From: Podospora pseudoanserina
Taxonomy: Eukaryota > Ascomycota > Sordariomycetes > Sordariales > Podosporaceae
Reading direction: 5' to 3'
Length of the DNA stretch: 64,000 nt
Assembly (NCBI RefSeq): GCF_035222485.1
Contig: NC_085920.1
Span: 4,154,001-4,218,000 of the forward strand
A program made the position numbers and the translations under genes. How positions within the stretch are numbered: position 1 is the stretch's first letter; every line of letters begins with the position of its first letter. The notes below the pieces were generated by a model, which was not told where the DNA came from, did no database searches, and was given only the letters and a program-made list of their open reading frames with translations. Shown one piece after another: positions 34,753-50,327 of the stretch.

Positions 34753-37523
34753 ATGAATGGACATTTTGCGCCGCCGGGGGCGCCCGCAGTTTGGACAGAA
34801 CACAAGACTCCCGATGGCCGTACATACTATTACAATATTTTGACCAAGGTTACGCAATGGACCAAGCCGGAGGAAATGATGACACCTGCCGAGGTATGTG
34901 CCCTATGGCAGTCTGAAGAGATCGCAATACACTAAACTAACATATATTACTCACAGCGCGCGCTGGCAAACCAACCATGGAAGGAGTACACAGCAGAGGG
35001 AGGCCGGAAGTATTGGTATAACACTGAAACAAAGCAGAGCTCCTGGGAGATGCCCGATGTCTACAAACGAGCCTTGGGAGCTGGTGATTCTGCTGCCACC
35101 ACACCTACGTAAGTTTTTACCTTGTCCTGATTGTGACATATTGTACTGACTTATTTACAGAGGCCCATCAGCTTCATTTGGTGCGGCTGGAGGAGGTAGT
35201 GGTCATCATGGCGGTTCGTATGACCACCACCACCAGCAACGCGATCATCGGGATTATCGCGACCATAGGGAGCCCATGGGCGAGTCCAGACAACTCACCT
35301 ATGGCAGAAACATTCAGGCGCAAGCCTTCGTCTCCCCCAACAACGATCCTGAGTATGCCACCGCCGAAGAGGCAGAGGCGGCGTTCGTGAAGCTCCTTCG
35401 CAGCAGTAAAGTCCAGCCTGATTGGACCTGGGAGCAGGCTATCCGCGCCATTGTCAAAGATCCCCAGTTCCGCGCCATCAAAGATCCGAGGGATCGCAAA
35501 GCTGCCTTTGAGAAGTATTGCCACGATGTCGTTGTGCAAGACAAGGAACGTGCCAAGGAAAGACTGACTAAACTTCGCGCTGACTTCGCCACCATGCTCC
35601 GGAGCCATCCAGAGATTAAGCACTACACCCGGTGGAAGACAGCCCGGCCCATGATCGAGGGCGAGACCATCTTCCGCTCGACTAACGACGAGAACGAGCG
35701 CCGTCAGTTGTTCGAGGACTACGTTAGTGACCTCAAACGGGCTCACAAGGAGCAGCAGGTCACAATGCGCAAGAGCGCTATGGATGGTCTGATCGAACTG
35801 CTTCCCACTCTCAGTTTGGAGCCCTACACTCGCTGGGCTGAAGCACAAGGTACCATCCAGAACACCCCCTTGTTTCAAAGTGATGAGAAGTACAAGACAC
35901 TCAGCAAGTTTGACGTGTTGACCGTCTTCCAAAATCATGTCAAGTCCTTGGAACGTAACTTCAACGACTCAAAGCAGGAAGAGAAGAACAAGAAATTCCG
36001 CCAGGAGCGGAAAGCTCGTGATAACTTCAAAGTCCTCCTCACAGAGCTGAAGAGGGATGGCAAAATCACTGCCGGCACCACCTGGACCCAGATACACCCC
36101 CTGATCGCAGACGCTGCTCGCTACAGAGCTGTCGCCGGTAATCCCGGGTCTACTGCCATGGAGCTGTTTTGGGATGTTGTTGAGGAGGAAGAGCGCGCTC
36201 TCAGGGGCACTCGCAATGATGTGCTTGACGTTATTGGTGTAAGTGCTCCCGATATGGATTCCAACAAAATGCAAGCTGACAAGTCGATTCAGGACAAACG
36301 ATTCGAAGTCACCCCGAAGACCACTTTTGAAGAGTTTGAGGCAGTCGTCAGGGGTGATGCTCGTACGGCTAACATTGAACGTAAAATTCTTGAGCTTATT
36401 TTTGAACGGGTAGGTTCTTTTCATCGCAAATTGACCATGATGAACAGGGCTGACGTGTCCATGACAGGTCCAGCAGAAGCGCACAAAGCGCACAGACGAA
36501 GACAAGGTGCAGCGCCGCGCTCTCGATGACCTTCGTGTAGCCATGAAACGGTTGGAGCCTCCCATCACCGTCACTGATACTTACGAACAGGTGAAGGCCA
36601 GGCTTGTCCAGTCTGAGGCATTCCGGACTGTGAACTCTGAGGAAGCTCGTCGGGGCGCCTTTGACAAGTATATTCGTCGCCTTAAGGAGAAGGATGAGGA
36701 AAATGAAAACGAGCGCCAACGCCGTCGGGAACGCCCAGATGGGCATCGTGATAGAGGTGAGCGATCCTACCGAAGTGGACGTTCTGCTAGGAGCCGCAGC
36801 CGCAGCCCCGAACACAATACCTATGAGGCCGATCGTCGCCACGCCATGGCCGACCGCGAGCGTAACTACAGAAAAACCAGTGCGGCCGAGGTTCTACTTT
36901 CCGATCGTCGTTCTGCCGATGGCCACCACGATTCAGTGCGTGATCGGGAACGTGACAGGGACCGTGATCGGGATCGCATCTCTGAGCGAGATCGTGAACG
37001 TGACCGCGACCGCGACCGTGAGAGAGATCGTGATCGGGCCCGCGACTATCGGGATCGTGATCGTGACCGGGACCGTGAGCGAGATCGCGACCGGGATCAC
37101 GGCCGTGACCGCGATAGAGACCGTGACAGAGATCACCGCGACCATCGCGACTATGACCGGCGCTCTCGCCCCGCCGACGACTTCAACCACTACGATCGTG
37201 AGCGCCGCACACGTGAGGAGGATCGGGAACGTATTTATCGCAGGCGAGTACTTGAGCGCGACGTTGATGAGCTGCCATACGGTGACGAGCGGCCCAGTTC
37301 CTCATCTAGACGCCCGCGCCCCGAAGAAGACGACCACGACCGAAGGTCTCCCCGGCAGGCGAAGCGCATCAAGGTTGAGGATGACCGTGCCGCTACCCCC
37401 TCGGCCGCCACCGCCACCGCCCAGCCTAAGTCTGCCGCTGCAGCTCCGGCAGCTATCAAGGAAGAGAAGCCCTCCCCCAGTGTCCGCGCTGGTAGTGAAG
37501 AGGGCGAGATTGAGGAGGATTAA
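34753..37523 (+). CDS. PRP40: U1 snRNP splicing factor Prp40
   Basis: Bridges the 5' splice site (U1 snRNP) and the branch-site factors early in spliceosome assembly. Exons 34753-34893, 34957-35108, 35161-36238, 36293-36409 and 36468-37523 give 847 residues (yeast 583). Two WW domains come first: W14/W36, then W55/W77, separated by intron 1. A run of FF domains follows (about 135-590), with the usual F-x-x-L-L-R repeats, then a mixed-charge tail of R-D/R-E repeats (about 650-730) and an acidic end. Introns are 63, 52, 54 and 58 nt. Intron 3 is stop-free and in frame; it is taken as an intron because removal gives D-V-I-G-D-K-R-F-E-V, the expected FF linker, and it has GTAAGT, GCTGAC and TTCAG. 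Confidence 0.95.
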
Positions 37524-38532
37524 ACACCTGCCAGTTCGCCTTGTACTCTTGCTGGCAGCCCTTCTACCCTTGCTGGCAGCAAAGAGGATGAAACTGTGAA
37601 CGCCCAGACGCCAATTCTCACAGCCGCGTGAGCTTCCTGCTCAACTTGCCTCTGGTTCTCGATATGGGGAAAGTTCGGCCGCAGTATACACTGTACAAGT
37701 ACGTCTCTGTCACCCGCAAAAAGATGCTCTAACTCGGCTTGAGTAGTCGGTGTTTTTTTTCTCATACTCTTATTCTGTCATGGTATTCATTTTGATCAGC
37801 AGTGGCTGCTGGTTAGGTAGTGTAGTTGAAAGTACAAAACGTTGTGTAGTAGCTTTTTAATACCAAAAAGTCCTTGTGTTGTAACACGTTTCTTTCCACA
37901 TGGCTGTTGCCTGAGTGATTCCTATCCTGTAATCCAAAAAGAATGAGTCAAGGGCCTGCACTTATATCGCCAATTGTGTCCATATTTACCAGAAATCAAC
38001 ATCAAACACCACACCTTTAACCGTGTTTTATCACTAAATATGGCTAGATTCACCAGGTATGCAATATCAGCATTTCTAACCCTTTATATATTTCTCTAGA
38101 AGAAACGGCGACTATCTAATCACAGCCCACATAGCTAGGTAAATCACCATTCACCTCGTGCGGTCCCTTTTGCAGGTCAGGAATACCCTGCTCAGAAACC
38201 TGGCGGCGGTCACCCGCTTGTCCCATTGCCCCTCAATCTACCAAGATGTGATCCATCTGCGACAGAAGACATACTTGCCCACTACTTCCCGGAAGTGGCA
38301 TCTTGGTAGGACCAGGCAACAGGGGATAGACCGCCACCGCTGTCCTATGTCGGGATCGTCGTCCTCGGACGTACCCCCTTCCTCAGATACAACCCCTAAA
38401 CCACCCCGGGCGCCGCCGGTTCGATTTATACAGGTATCACCATTTTTTACGCCTAAAACGCCAGGATCCGATGCATCGTCATGAGGAGGGGGAAGAGAGT
38501 CCTGTTTCTTGTTGTCCTTTGGGATGCCCTTT
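37524..38532. other. Convergent 3' region between PRP40 and RLI1
   Basis: 1.0 kb between two facing stop codons. AT-rich from about 37750 to 38110 with several A/T runs suited to polyadenylation. No gene seen. Confidence 0.6.
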
Positions 38533-40998
<2,466 letters not shown>

Positions 40999-43141
40999 GG
41001 TGCCGCAATATTTTCCCCAGCTTCGTAGGCTGGAACCTGCTTGTATTTTTTCTTGGTGGTCTAGGAATAAAAGCAAGACTTGCTACGAAGGGACAACTTG
41101 AAGCGCAAAAAACGCCAACTCTGGCAGGATCTGGAGGAGTCCGGGGATGCTCGGCGCAGGTCGACTGTGATCAGGATTGGGTAGAGAAATATGGAGGCCA
41201 GAGGAGGGGCAGCGTGGGTCAGACGGTTGCCGCGAAAATGTTACTGGTGTCGCCAATTGTGGAGGAGGGGCAGGGCAAAATTATTACCAGGGGGGGTGCA
41301 ACTCTAAAATCAAGTTGAACGGTTGTCCTTGCCACAAAGAGCAACGGGGCTTGGCAGCATAGTCAGCTACAATCCATGCTGGCTGATAGGCCAGCTGCCC
41401 TGTAACTGCTCTTTCGTAGGTATCCAGCAGCAGCCTTGTTGTTGACCTTCGATACCAAGCACAATGACCAAGACAATAGGAAGATCAATGGAACCTACCA
41501 ACCTTGGGACAAAACATCAACCCCATTTGTTGTCTTTATTCTCTTTTAATGGCGTGTTTGCAGTCATAGTTTGTTTGGTTTCAAGTGATTGGTACTTTTT
41601 CCTACCCCGCTGTGGTTGGCTCCTGATCCCACCTCCAAGAGAGCTTCATACATATCACACGCGTAGATCGAATCTTCAGAGGGACAACACCGAGAAAATG
41701 AAGAGGCCGTAGACCCATGGAACATCATTGGCTTTCGTTTTTCTTGTGACACGTACTTTCACTTGCTATTCTCGAGGGCAACTTTGCTGCGCCCACTGTT
41801 GACGGACTTTGAGATGCATCCCCGAAGTGAAAGACCGAGAGCTTGGGTGATGATAATGGAATGGTCGGACGAGCTGGAGAAAAAGATCGTTGCTTACGAC
41901 GTCGTCAGATTGGGGCTTTTAGACTCTGTCGGCGTTGGACTCCAGCAAGCTGGCATGCACGTCGGCAACGACGGAAGAGTGACCGGCGAATGTGGCACAT
42001 CCACTTCAGGCCACCCTCGCTGCCCTCGGGTTGGAACCACAAAACTCCATTTCACGCTGACTTCCTTTTCTCATTTGACCACCACCCATCACTCACCTAC
42101 TGGCTGCACCTTCATTGCAGGCACATGATATTCTTCCTTGTCCTTGGCCAACAAGCTGTTGCTACGCGTGCTATTTACTGTCCGGGAGATATTGAGGTAC
42201 TCAGTAAGTCTGTCTCTCTTCGATTTTCATTGTATTCCCTTGGCCCCTAAAAAGCAAAGGGCCAACGCGTGACCGTGGGGCGAGCTGTGCCTGTTGGTTC
42301 GACCAAGCGGCGACATCGCGGTCAGCTTCGATGGCGAGGCTGGCAACGGGAAGACAGCGAGTCGCAGGCCGGGCCAGCTGTCAGCCTCATCAAATGAGCG
42401 AGTTGGTGCATCCAAAGACCAATCCGGTGGGTGGGTGGGAGCTAACCTGACCGTCAGGTGGGGCTTAGGCTCGACGCAAGCACGGACCACGGATACCTGG
42501 GCTCCGTCCACCATAGGTTTTCCAATCTTCTCCTCTGACACCCACCCACTGCGAAATTCAGCGACACCATCATCACTAAACCACACCGGGGTCTCCAGCT
42601 CTGCACGCAACCCCACCCCAGCACCGTCGCTACAGACCAAGAGCAGAGTTGTAATACATTCTGCTGCCTGGAGGGCATGGTTGGATGACCTGTAAGTTGC
42701 TACATCGCCTGCATTTGCGCGCTTGCCCACGCGGTGAGCTCGCCGCGTCTTGTCCATCAAACCTATCATCAAATCGGGCACATGCCCATCAACAGCTACC
42801 CCTTGCTGCCTCCCTGGTGTCGGTGACGCCTGGTTTTCGATGGATTCCGCTGTCCGCGTTGTCCTCGATGCCATAGAACCAACGTACACCGCTCCCACGG
42901 TCGCTGGGACACGCAATCGTTCCTGTTCATCAACCCAGCCTCGCCTTCATCACTTACACCCCTCCTTATGCGACAAGCATCATTGAAGCACCGTCCTGGC
43001 CCATGACATGTAGTTGTTGAGTGATTTTGGGTCGCCCAGGCGGCCTCTCCACGACCCCCCAATTCGCGACTGGTCTACTGCTAGAGAATCTCAACTGACA
43101 TCGTCGCCATGTAGCAGGCAGCTTGCGGTCTGAACTTCACA
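40999..43141. promoter_or_regulatory. Divergent region between RLI1 and CHD1
   Basis: 2.1 kb between divergent start codons. It should hold the RLI1 promoter at the left and the CHD1 promoter and leader at the right. Overlapping open frames on both strands at 42.2-42.9 kb have no recognisable domain. I see no RNA gene or repeat. Confidence 0.5.
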
Positions 43142-46100
43142 ATGTCAACATCTCCAGAACGGAGCCCTGTCAACGGGCACCACTCGCCCTCGCCGGACGA
43201 GAACACTTCGTACTATGGAAACGGCCACCAAAGCGATAGCGATCTCTCCGACGTTCAGCATGCGCCAGCCGACGCTGGCTCCCCCGAGTATCACGATGCC
43301 GACGTGGACGCGGATGCCGATGACGTCGAATCCCCGGTGGAGCACCCCGAGGTGACCTTTCAAGGGCCGTCCGACTCGGAGGACAATGATGCGTCAGACG
43401 ACGGAGATTTTGACGCGGCGGGCAGTCCCGCCTCTGTTCAGAGTCACGATGACCATCCCCGCCGCACCATGTCGGTGTCAGAGCGACCCGCCCCGAAGCG
43501 GAAAGCTACCCAAGTAGTCGAGGAAGATTTCATGAGGGAGAATCCAGAGTTGTATGGGTTGAGACGTAGCGTACGGCCTTGCCAATTTCCTCAGGGTAAC
43601 TTCACAGCTAACATCCCTTTTAGTCGCGTCCTACACAGCGCCGCAAGGTCGTAAGTACATGGTCGCCCTCTGGAACCTGGTATACACCCTAACCTGATGA
43701 CACAGGTCGATTCAGATGAGGAAGAAGATGCGTCCGATTCGGATGCTACACCAGCTCCGCGTAAAGGGAACAAGCGACGCCGGCTGGAACGCTCAGCTCC
43801 TGGTATGTTGAAGACCCTCGACGAAGAAGCAGTCTATATAGGGCATGTCGCTGACGATCAATCAATCAAACAGTGTCCAAACGCGGCACACCAATGCGCC
43901 AAACTTCGGTTGACGACTCGGAATCAGACACGTACGGCGGCGCGAGAGCCCGGAGCTTTCAGAAAAAGGCTCGGCGGCAACAAGAGTTGCAGCCCGCCCT
44001 CGCTTTGGCGGAGAAGCGGTGGTCGAGCCGGCGTGCTGCCCAAGTATCCGCCGGCGCCTACCAAGAAAGCGAAGCTGAAGAAGAGGACGAGTCAGAGCTC
44101 ACACCAAACTACTGGGCCCAAGACGTGGAGGACAACTCACCATACATTGAAAAGATTCTCCGTCACCGTCTGAAGGAGGGATTGGAGTATTCGGAAGACA
44201 CTAACCGCAACGACTTTGAGTATTTCATCAAATGGCAGAACAAGTCACATCTCCATGACACATGGGAGACCACTGCGACTGTTGCGGGATATCGTGGCTT
44301 CCGTCGTCTCGAGAACTACTACCGAAAGGTTGTCGAGTACGACATAGAGATGAGGCTTGGTGGAGACGATGTAAGCCCTGAACAACGCGAGCAGTGGCTT
44401 CTAGATCGTGAGCGTGAGGAAGAGGCTCTCGCAGATTACACAAAAGTTGAGCGCATCGTCCACGTCCGCGAAGGGGATGAGGAGACAGAATATCTTGTAA
44501 AGTGGAAAGGTCTTCAGTATGACGACTGCACCTGGGAAGTTGAATCTTTGGTGAGCGAGCAGGCTCAGGACAAGATCGACCAGTACACTGCGCGCTCTCA
44601 ACGGTCTTGGCAATCGGACCGCAAAGAAACCAACCTCGAAACCCGGTCACGAATGGAGAAGCTTGAGGAGCAGCCAGATTACATCCAGGGAGGTCAGCTT
44701 CGCGAATTCCAGCTGAAGGGGCTTAACTTCCTTGCCCTGAACTGGACCCGCGGCAACAATGTCATCCTTGCCGACGAGATGGGTCTCGGCAAGACGGTCC
44801 AGACAGTGTCGTTTCTCAGCTGGCTTAGAAATGAACGCGGGCAAGAAGGGCCGTTCCTGGTTGTGGCACCCCTCAGTGTTATTCCGGCATGGTGCGATAC
44901 TTTCAACCACTGGTCTCCCGATATTAACTACGTCGTCTACCTTGGCCCAGAGGCGGCGAGATCCAACATTCGAGAATATGAACTGTTTGTCGATGGCAAC
45001 CCAAAGAAGCCAAAGTTCAATGTTCTGGTCACGTCTTACGACTACATCTTGGCAGATGCGGATCATTTGAAGGGCATCAAGTGGCAGGTTCTGGCTGTGG
45101 ATGAGGCGCATCGCTTGAAGAATCGCGAGTCCCAATTATACGTCAAGCTGAACGGCTTTGGTATACCCAGCAAGGTCCTTATCACCGGTACGCCCATTCA
45201 GAACAACCTCGCCGAGCTTGCGGCTCTTTTGGATTTCCTGAATCCAGGCAAGGTCTTGATCGACGAGGAGTTGGAGCTTCTATCTACAGCCGACAGCAAG
45301 GAGCCGGTCGACGAGCAGCTGGACGAGGCCAAGCGGCTGAAGACACAAGCCAAGCTTCAGGACCTGCATAAATCCATCGCGCCGTTCATCTTGCGTCGTA
45401 CAAAGGAGACTGTCGAGTCAGACTTGCCACCAAAAACGGAAAAGATCATTCGCGTCGAACTTTCCGATCTTCAGCTGGAGTATTACAAGAATATCTTGAC
45501 GCGAAACTATGCAGCCCTCAGCGACGCTAGCAACGGTCACAAGCAATCGCTCCTGAATATCATGATGGAACTCAAGAAGGTCAGCAATCATCCATACATG
45601 TTCCAAGGTGCCGAGGAGCGTGTTCTCGCCAACGGTTCCGGCCGCCGGGAGGATGCGGTGAAGGGTTTGATCACAAGCAGTGGCAAGATGATGCTCTTGG
45701 ACCAGCTTTTGGCGAAGCTCAAGAAAGATGGCCATCGCGTGCTTATCTTTAGCCAAATGGTCAAGATGCTCGACATCCTGGCAGACTATTTGCGGATTCG
45801 CGGCTACCAGTTCCAGCGTCTTGATGGCACGATCCCTGCTGGACCTCGTCGTCTGGCTATCAATCACTTCAATGCTGAAGATAGTGACGACTTCTGCTTC
45901 CTGCTGTCAACAAGAGCCGGTGGCCTCGGCATCAACCTGATGACAGCCGATACTGTGATCATCTACGATTCGGACTGGAATCCACAAGCAGATCTGCAGG
46001 CGATGGCTCGTGCCCACAGAATCGGTCAAAAGAGACCTGTTAATGTCTATCGTCTCGTTGCGAAGCAGACCATCGAAGAGGAGGTCGTGAAGCGCGCCCG

Positions 46101-48480
46101 AAACAAGCTGTTCCTTGAGTACCTGACTATCCAGGCCGGCGTGACGGATGAGGGCAAAGCTCTTCGCGAGCAATTCAAGGAACGGGGCATGAAGATGGAC
46201 GAAGCCAAGACAGCCGAGGATATCTCGATGATTCTGAAGATGCGTTCACAGAACCTGTTTGAGCAGTCGGGCAACCAAGAGAAGTTGGAGCAGCTCGATA
46301 TTGACGCCATCCTCGAAAACGCCGAGGTCACCAAGACAGATGTTGACGACAAGATCAATCTCAGCAGTGGTGGTATTGATTGGGACAACTGGATGCACTT
46401 CACTGATGTCAAGGTGGACGATCTGGCTCTCGACTGGGACCAAATCATTCCCGCCGACCAGCTCGCGGCCATCAAGGCAGAGGAGGACAAGAAAAAGCAT
46501 GAAGAGTATCTTGCCAAAGCCATGGAAGAATCTGCACCACGCAAGGCCGCCATCAAGGGCTCTAAGAAGAATGTTGAGAACGAACGGGCCGAACGTCTTG
46601 CCAAGAAGCGACAGCGCGAAAAGCTGGAGTTGGAAGAGTTCGAGGAACAGCGTGCGCAGGCTTCCGATCCTCGGCGCCCACTTAATGAGAAGGAAACGCG
46701 CAATCTTATCCGAGCATTCTTCCGGTATGGCGACTTTGATGACCGAGAAGACGAACTCGTTCAGGATGCCCGTCTCAGTGACCGAGACCGTGAGTTTTTG
46801 AAAGGTATCATTGACGATCTAGTGGCTGTGAGCAAGCAAGCTGTTGACCTCAACAACGAAAGGCTTCGCGGGGAAGAAGAACGAGCTGGCAAACCGCTTG
46901 CCAAGAAGGACAAGAAGGCCGTTCTGGTGGACTTTGGCGAGGTTAGGAAAGTCAACGCCGAGACGGTGGTGGAGAGACCCCCTCAGCTTAAGCTTCTGCG
47001 TCGCGTGCTTGCAGAGCACGGCGACATCCTGACCTTCCGTCTTCCCGAGGCAGCCAAGTCTGCCGCCTACAGCTGTGAATGGGGTGCGCGGGAAGATGGC
47101 ATGCTTCTTGTCGGTATTGATCGATATGGGTTTGGTGCCTGGACTCAGATTCGAGATGACCCGGAGCTGAACATGCAAGACAAGTTCTTCCTCGAGGAGC
47201 ATCGTGTCGACAAGAAGGAGGAGCGTCGCAAAGGGGATGAAAAGGGGATACAGTCTCCCGGTGCTGTCCACCTGGTTCGGCGGTCCGAGTATCTCCTTTC
47301 AGTGCTTCTAGCCAAATACTCCAACGACGCCAATGCCAAGAAGGCCGTCGAGAACCACCATCGCAGTAAGAAGCTACTGATGAATGGCGGTCGCCGCGCT
47401 GATGGGGGGTCTGTCTCGGCGTCTCCTGCCCCGCAGATGTCCAAGAAGAACAGCCGTGATCGTAACTACTCCCATGCCGAACACCATCGGTCTTATAGCA
47501 ACGGGAATGACCGCGGTACGCCCCGACCCGACAAGCGGAAGTATGCCGATGACTATGATGATCGCAACTCCAAACATCGTCGTGTAGAGGTTGATGCGAA
47601 GCACGACAAGAAGCCCCGGGAGAAGGAGAGGCCCAAAATGGATCCTGAGACTATGGAGAGGTACAAGCGTGACAGGCAAAAGGCAGTAGATCGGTTCTGG
47701 GAACTGGCGAACTTGAAGGACGAAGAGATCAACCACTCGGACAACCTTCAGCTGGTGTGGTCGCTTCTTCGCCCGCTCAAGAAGAACATGGAGCGTATCA
47801 TGTGTTCCAAAGAGCTCTTCCCTGCCGCTAAGCAACGGGCCAAGGTTCTCGGTGCGGAGATCCGCGAGTTTGGCAACTTCCTGAAAGATTTGCGGGCCAA
47901 GAACCCAGAACTTGAGGGAGAGGGCCTCGAGACGCAGTTTTGGTAAGTCTAGTCGACTCGTTGGACCTGAATTGAATATTCTGCTAACATTTCCATCAGG
48001 GAATTCCTGTCTTCGATCTGGCCTCTTGGCGACGTGAAGGTCTCGGGCAAGAGGCTTCAAAAGATGTACGGGGACTTGGAGGAACGGGGCAGCAAAGACC
48101 GTCATGACGAGAAGCAGCCCACAGAACCAAGACGAGGCAGGCATCCGGATCTTGAGGATGGCGAGATCGCAAGCGATCGTGACGATCGCCGGGCGCGCCA
48201 CCCTTACCGTGATGACCGCCGTGAAGAGCGCAGGGAGGAACGCAAGGATCGTCGAGATGACCGCCGGGACGACCGTCGCGATGACCGCCGCGATGATTAT
48301 CGTCGTGATGACCGCCGGGATAGCCGCCGGGATGAGCCGGCACGCCGCAGCAACTACTATGACGACGACCGTCTTAACTTCCACAGGCATCGTCGGCCAG
48401 CGGAGAACAGTCAGGGGCAACCTGCCCGTCACTCATGGCAGCAGAACCGCAGCCCAACGACCCGTCACAGTCCCTACTAG
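43142..48480 (+). CDS. CHD1: Chromatin remodelling ATPase Chd1
   Basis: SNF2-family motor that slides and spaces nucleosomes, mainly over transcribed genes. Exons 43142-43570, 43624-43650, 43706-43802, 43874-47942 and 48000-48480 give 1700 residues (yeast 1468). In order: acidic Ser-rich N terminus; tandem chromodomains (about 274-340 and 374-425); ATPase with Walker A D-E-M-G-L-G-K-T (485-492) and the D-E-A-H box (about 592-595); helicase C-terminal lobe with the R-A-H-R-I-G-Q motif; SANT/SLIDE DNA-binding region (about 1250); and the CHD1 C-terminal helical domain (about 1440-1535). A tail of R-R-D-D and D-R-R-x repeats (about 1607-1660) ends the protein. Exon 2 has only 27 nt. Introns are 53, 55, 71 and 57 nt. 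Confidence 0.96.
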
Positions 48481-50327
48481 TAGGTTTCTTGAGCGATGGT
48501 CGAAAGGCGACGTCTTTCTCTGATATTAAGAAAAAATAGGGGGGGTGGACGTTGGCAATTGTTTATCGAGCATTCAACCGGCATTTATTGCATTCGTCTG
48601 GCGTACTGGGCACCATAAGGGAGTGTGTTTAAACGCGAGGGGTTGTGTTCATCTCGTCTCTTTGCTCACACATATGCGAGAACTGATAAACGTTTTTTAC
48701 ATACCCGGGTATTGCATTTTTTGGGTTCAAAATAAGGAGTGTTTTTGGTGGGTGTATCGAGAGGTTTTTACCATGATTTGACGGGTCGAGGAAAAGAGAA
48801 CCGAGAGAGAGAGCAGGGACAACAAGAGTGGAGGGGGATGTTTATTGATCCGGCATTAGCGATGAGTTCTCTTTGCTTTCTGGTAGTTTTTTGCTTCTAT
48901 CTGTAATTTTTTTTCTCGTCTTTTTGTGGCACTTAGAGCGTGTTGTGTGTGTGATTTGTTTTGGTTTATCTTGTCTTGCAGGATGAACATATGACGGGGT
49001 GAGGGAGAGAGGTAACTTGAGAGTTTCAAGGGTACCTGCCTACCTACCTACCTAGTATTCTTATTGTTGTCTCTCCGTCTATCTTGTCTACTGTCTGGGT
49101 GGTGGTGGCAGGGCTTGTATTCGCCTTGAGACTCTATATTTCTTGGGGGAAGGTCATTTATTTGCCTTTTTTTGTCATGGGGAGATGAACGAAAAGGTGG
49201 GTTGGTTGGTTGGTGTTTGGTGTGTGTGAGTCAGTGCGTGCGGTGTGGTGCAAAAAATCATGATAAGTATACAGACGTGAGATGAGATGAGAGGGAGGTA
49301 TGGATGTCATTTAGAGTATAGCTGGAGATGTGAGATGAGAAGAGATAGATACAAAGTCTCGAAAAAAGAGAGAATTATTGTTACAAATAATGAGAAGATG
49401 GTAAAACAATTAATATCTGACTATCTATGCTGTGTTGGCGGCGGCTGATAATGACGCTGCCACCGTCAACAACAAAGTCACGTGAATTATTTCGACGCTG
49501 CCGTCGTCATCCCTCGCTTGCAACAGGATCAAGTGATGATACCACACCGACGGCTTCACTCATTATCTCCCCTTGTAATCGTAACAGTAAGTGATAAAAA
49601 ACCAATAATATTTGTTCTCCTTCCAAAAAGGTGAAAAAAGGCTGAATCTAATAAACTCGACGTCTCCCGAGTAATGGACCCCATAAGACAAATAAAGGGC
49701 GACTGAACCACTGCTTCTTATTGTTCCTATCCCCTCAAACTCCATAAACACCAGACTTGACTTCTTCTTCCCTGTTCCGCTCCCATATATGTGATGATCT
49801 CTCTCTCCCTCTTGCGGAGAAAGGGGAATAAAAACGGTATGTACCAAGTTCGGGGGTATGTACTATATGTGTAAATGTGACGATGGAATGTGATGGACGT
49901 GTGTAATCGAAATTTTCATGTACCCTGCTGTTTGCTCCCCAACGCCGATAAGAAATCCACAGAGCTTGTGTTCCATCCTCCCCTGGAAAGACGAGACCCT
50001 GCTGGCTTGACCTCCCAGTTGACAGTACGCTGCCTCAATAATACCGCCAATGCCTGATAAAAGAAAAAAGGCCACCCGGACAATTAATGAGCCGACCAGC
50101 TTCCAGTTTATTTTTTCCCTCTCATGTCGAATGTGAAACAGAAACTCCATCTTGTGCAATGGGAATGATGCGACGCCGGGCCATGATGGGATCGGAAAAC
50201 ACAAAGCCAACCGGTTTGTTGCTTATAAACAAAAGAATGCCGTGAGTTGTCGAAAAAAAGCGCCAATAGAAACCAAGTGATTTGCTCAAGGGAGAAACTG
50301 AACAACAACCCCCACCAACGAGGCCAG
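48481..50327. other. Convergent 3' region between CHD1 and sirtuin
   Basis: 1.85 kb between facing stop codons. T-rich with GT runs (near 48945 and 49200-49250), a C-T-A-C tetranucleotide run at about 49034-49055, and a GAGATGAGAT-rich patch at 49270-49345. No coding frame is convincing, and the length suggests long 3' UTRs or a non-coding transcript. Confidence 0.5.
49034..49055. repeat. (CCTA)n short tandem repeat
   Basis: About five CCTA/CCTG tetranucleotide units in the CHD1-sirtuin intergenic space. The same TAGGTA/TACCTA motif recurs near 22640-22660 in the window. Confidence 0.8.

Noticed and set aside
36661-37599. 312-codon overlapping frame in PRP40
   Set aside because: Arises from the R-D/R-E repeat, which keeps other frames open; Thr/Ile/Val-rich product is typical of that artefact.
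42227-42916. 229-codon minus-strand frame upstream of CHD1
   Set aside because: Opposed by plus-strand open frames, no domain, no splice-supported extension.
47374-48432. 352-codon antisense frame over the CHD1 3' end
   Set aside because: Complement of CHD1 C-terminal domain and its R-R-D-D repeats.
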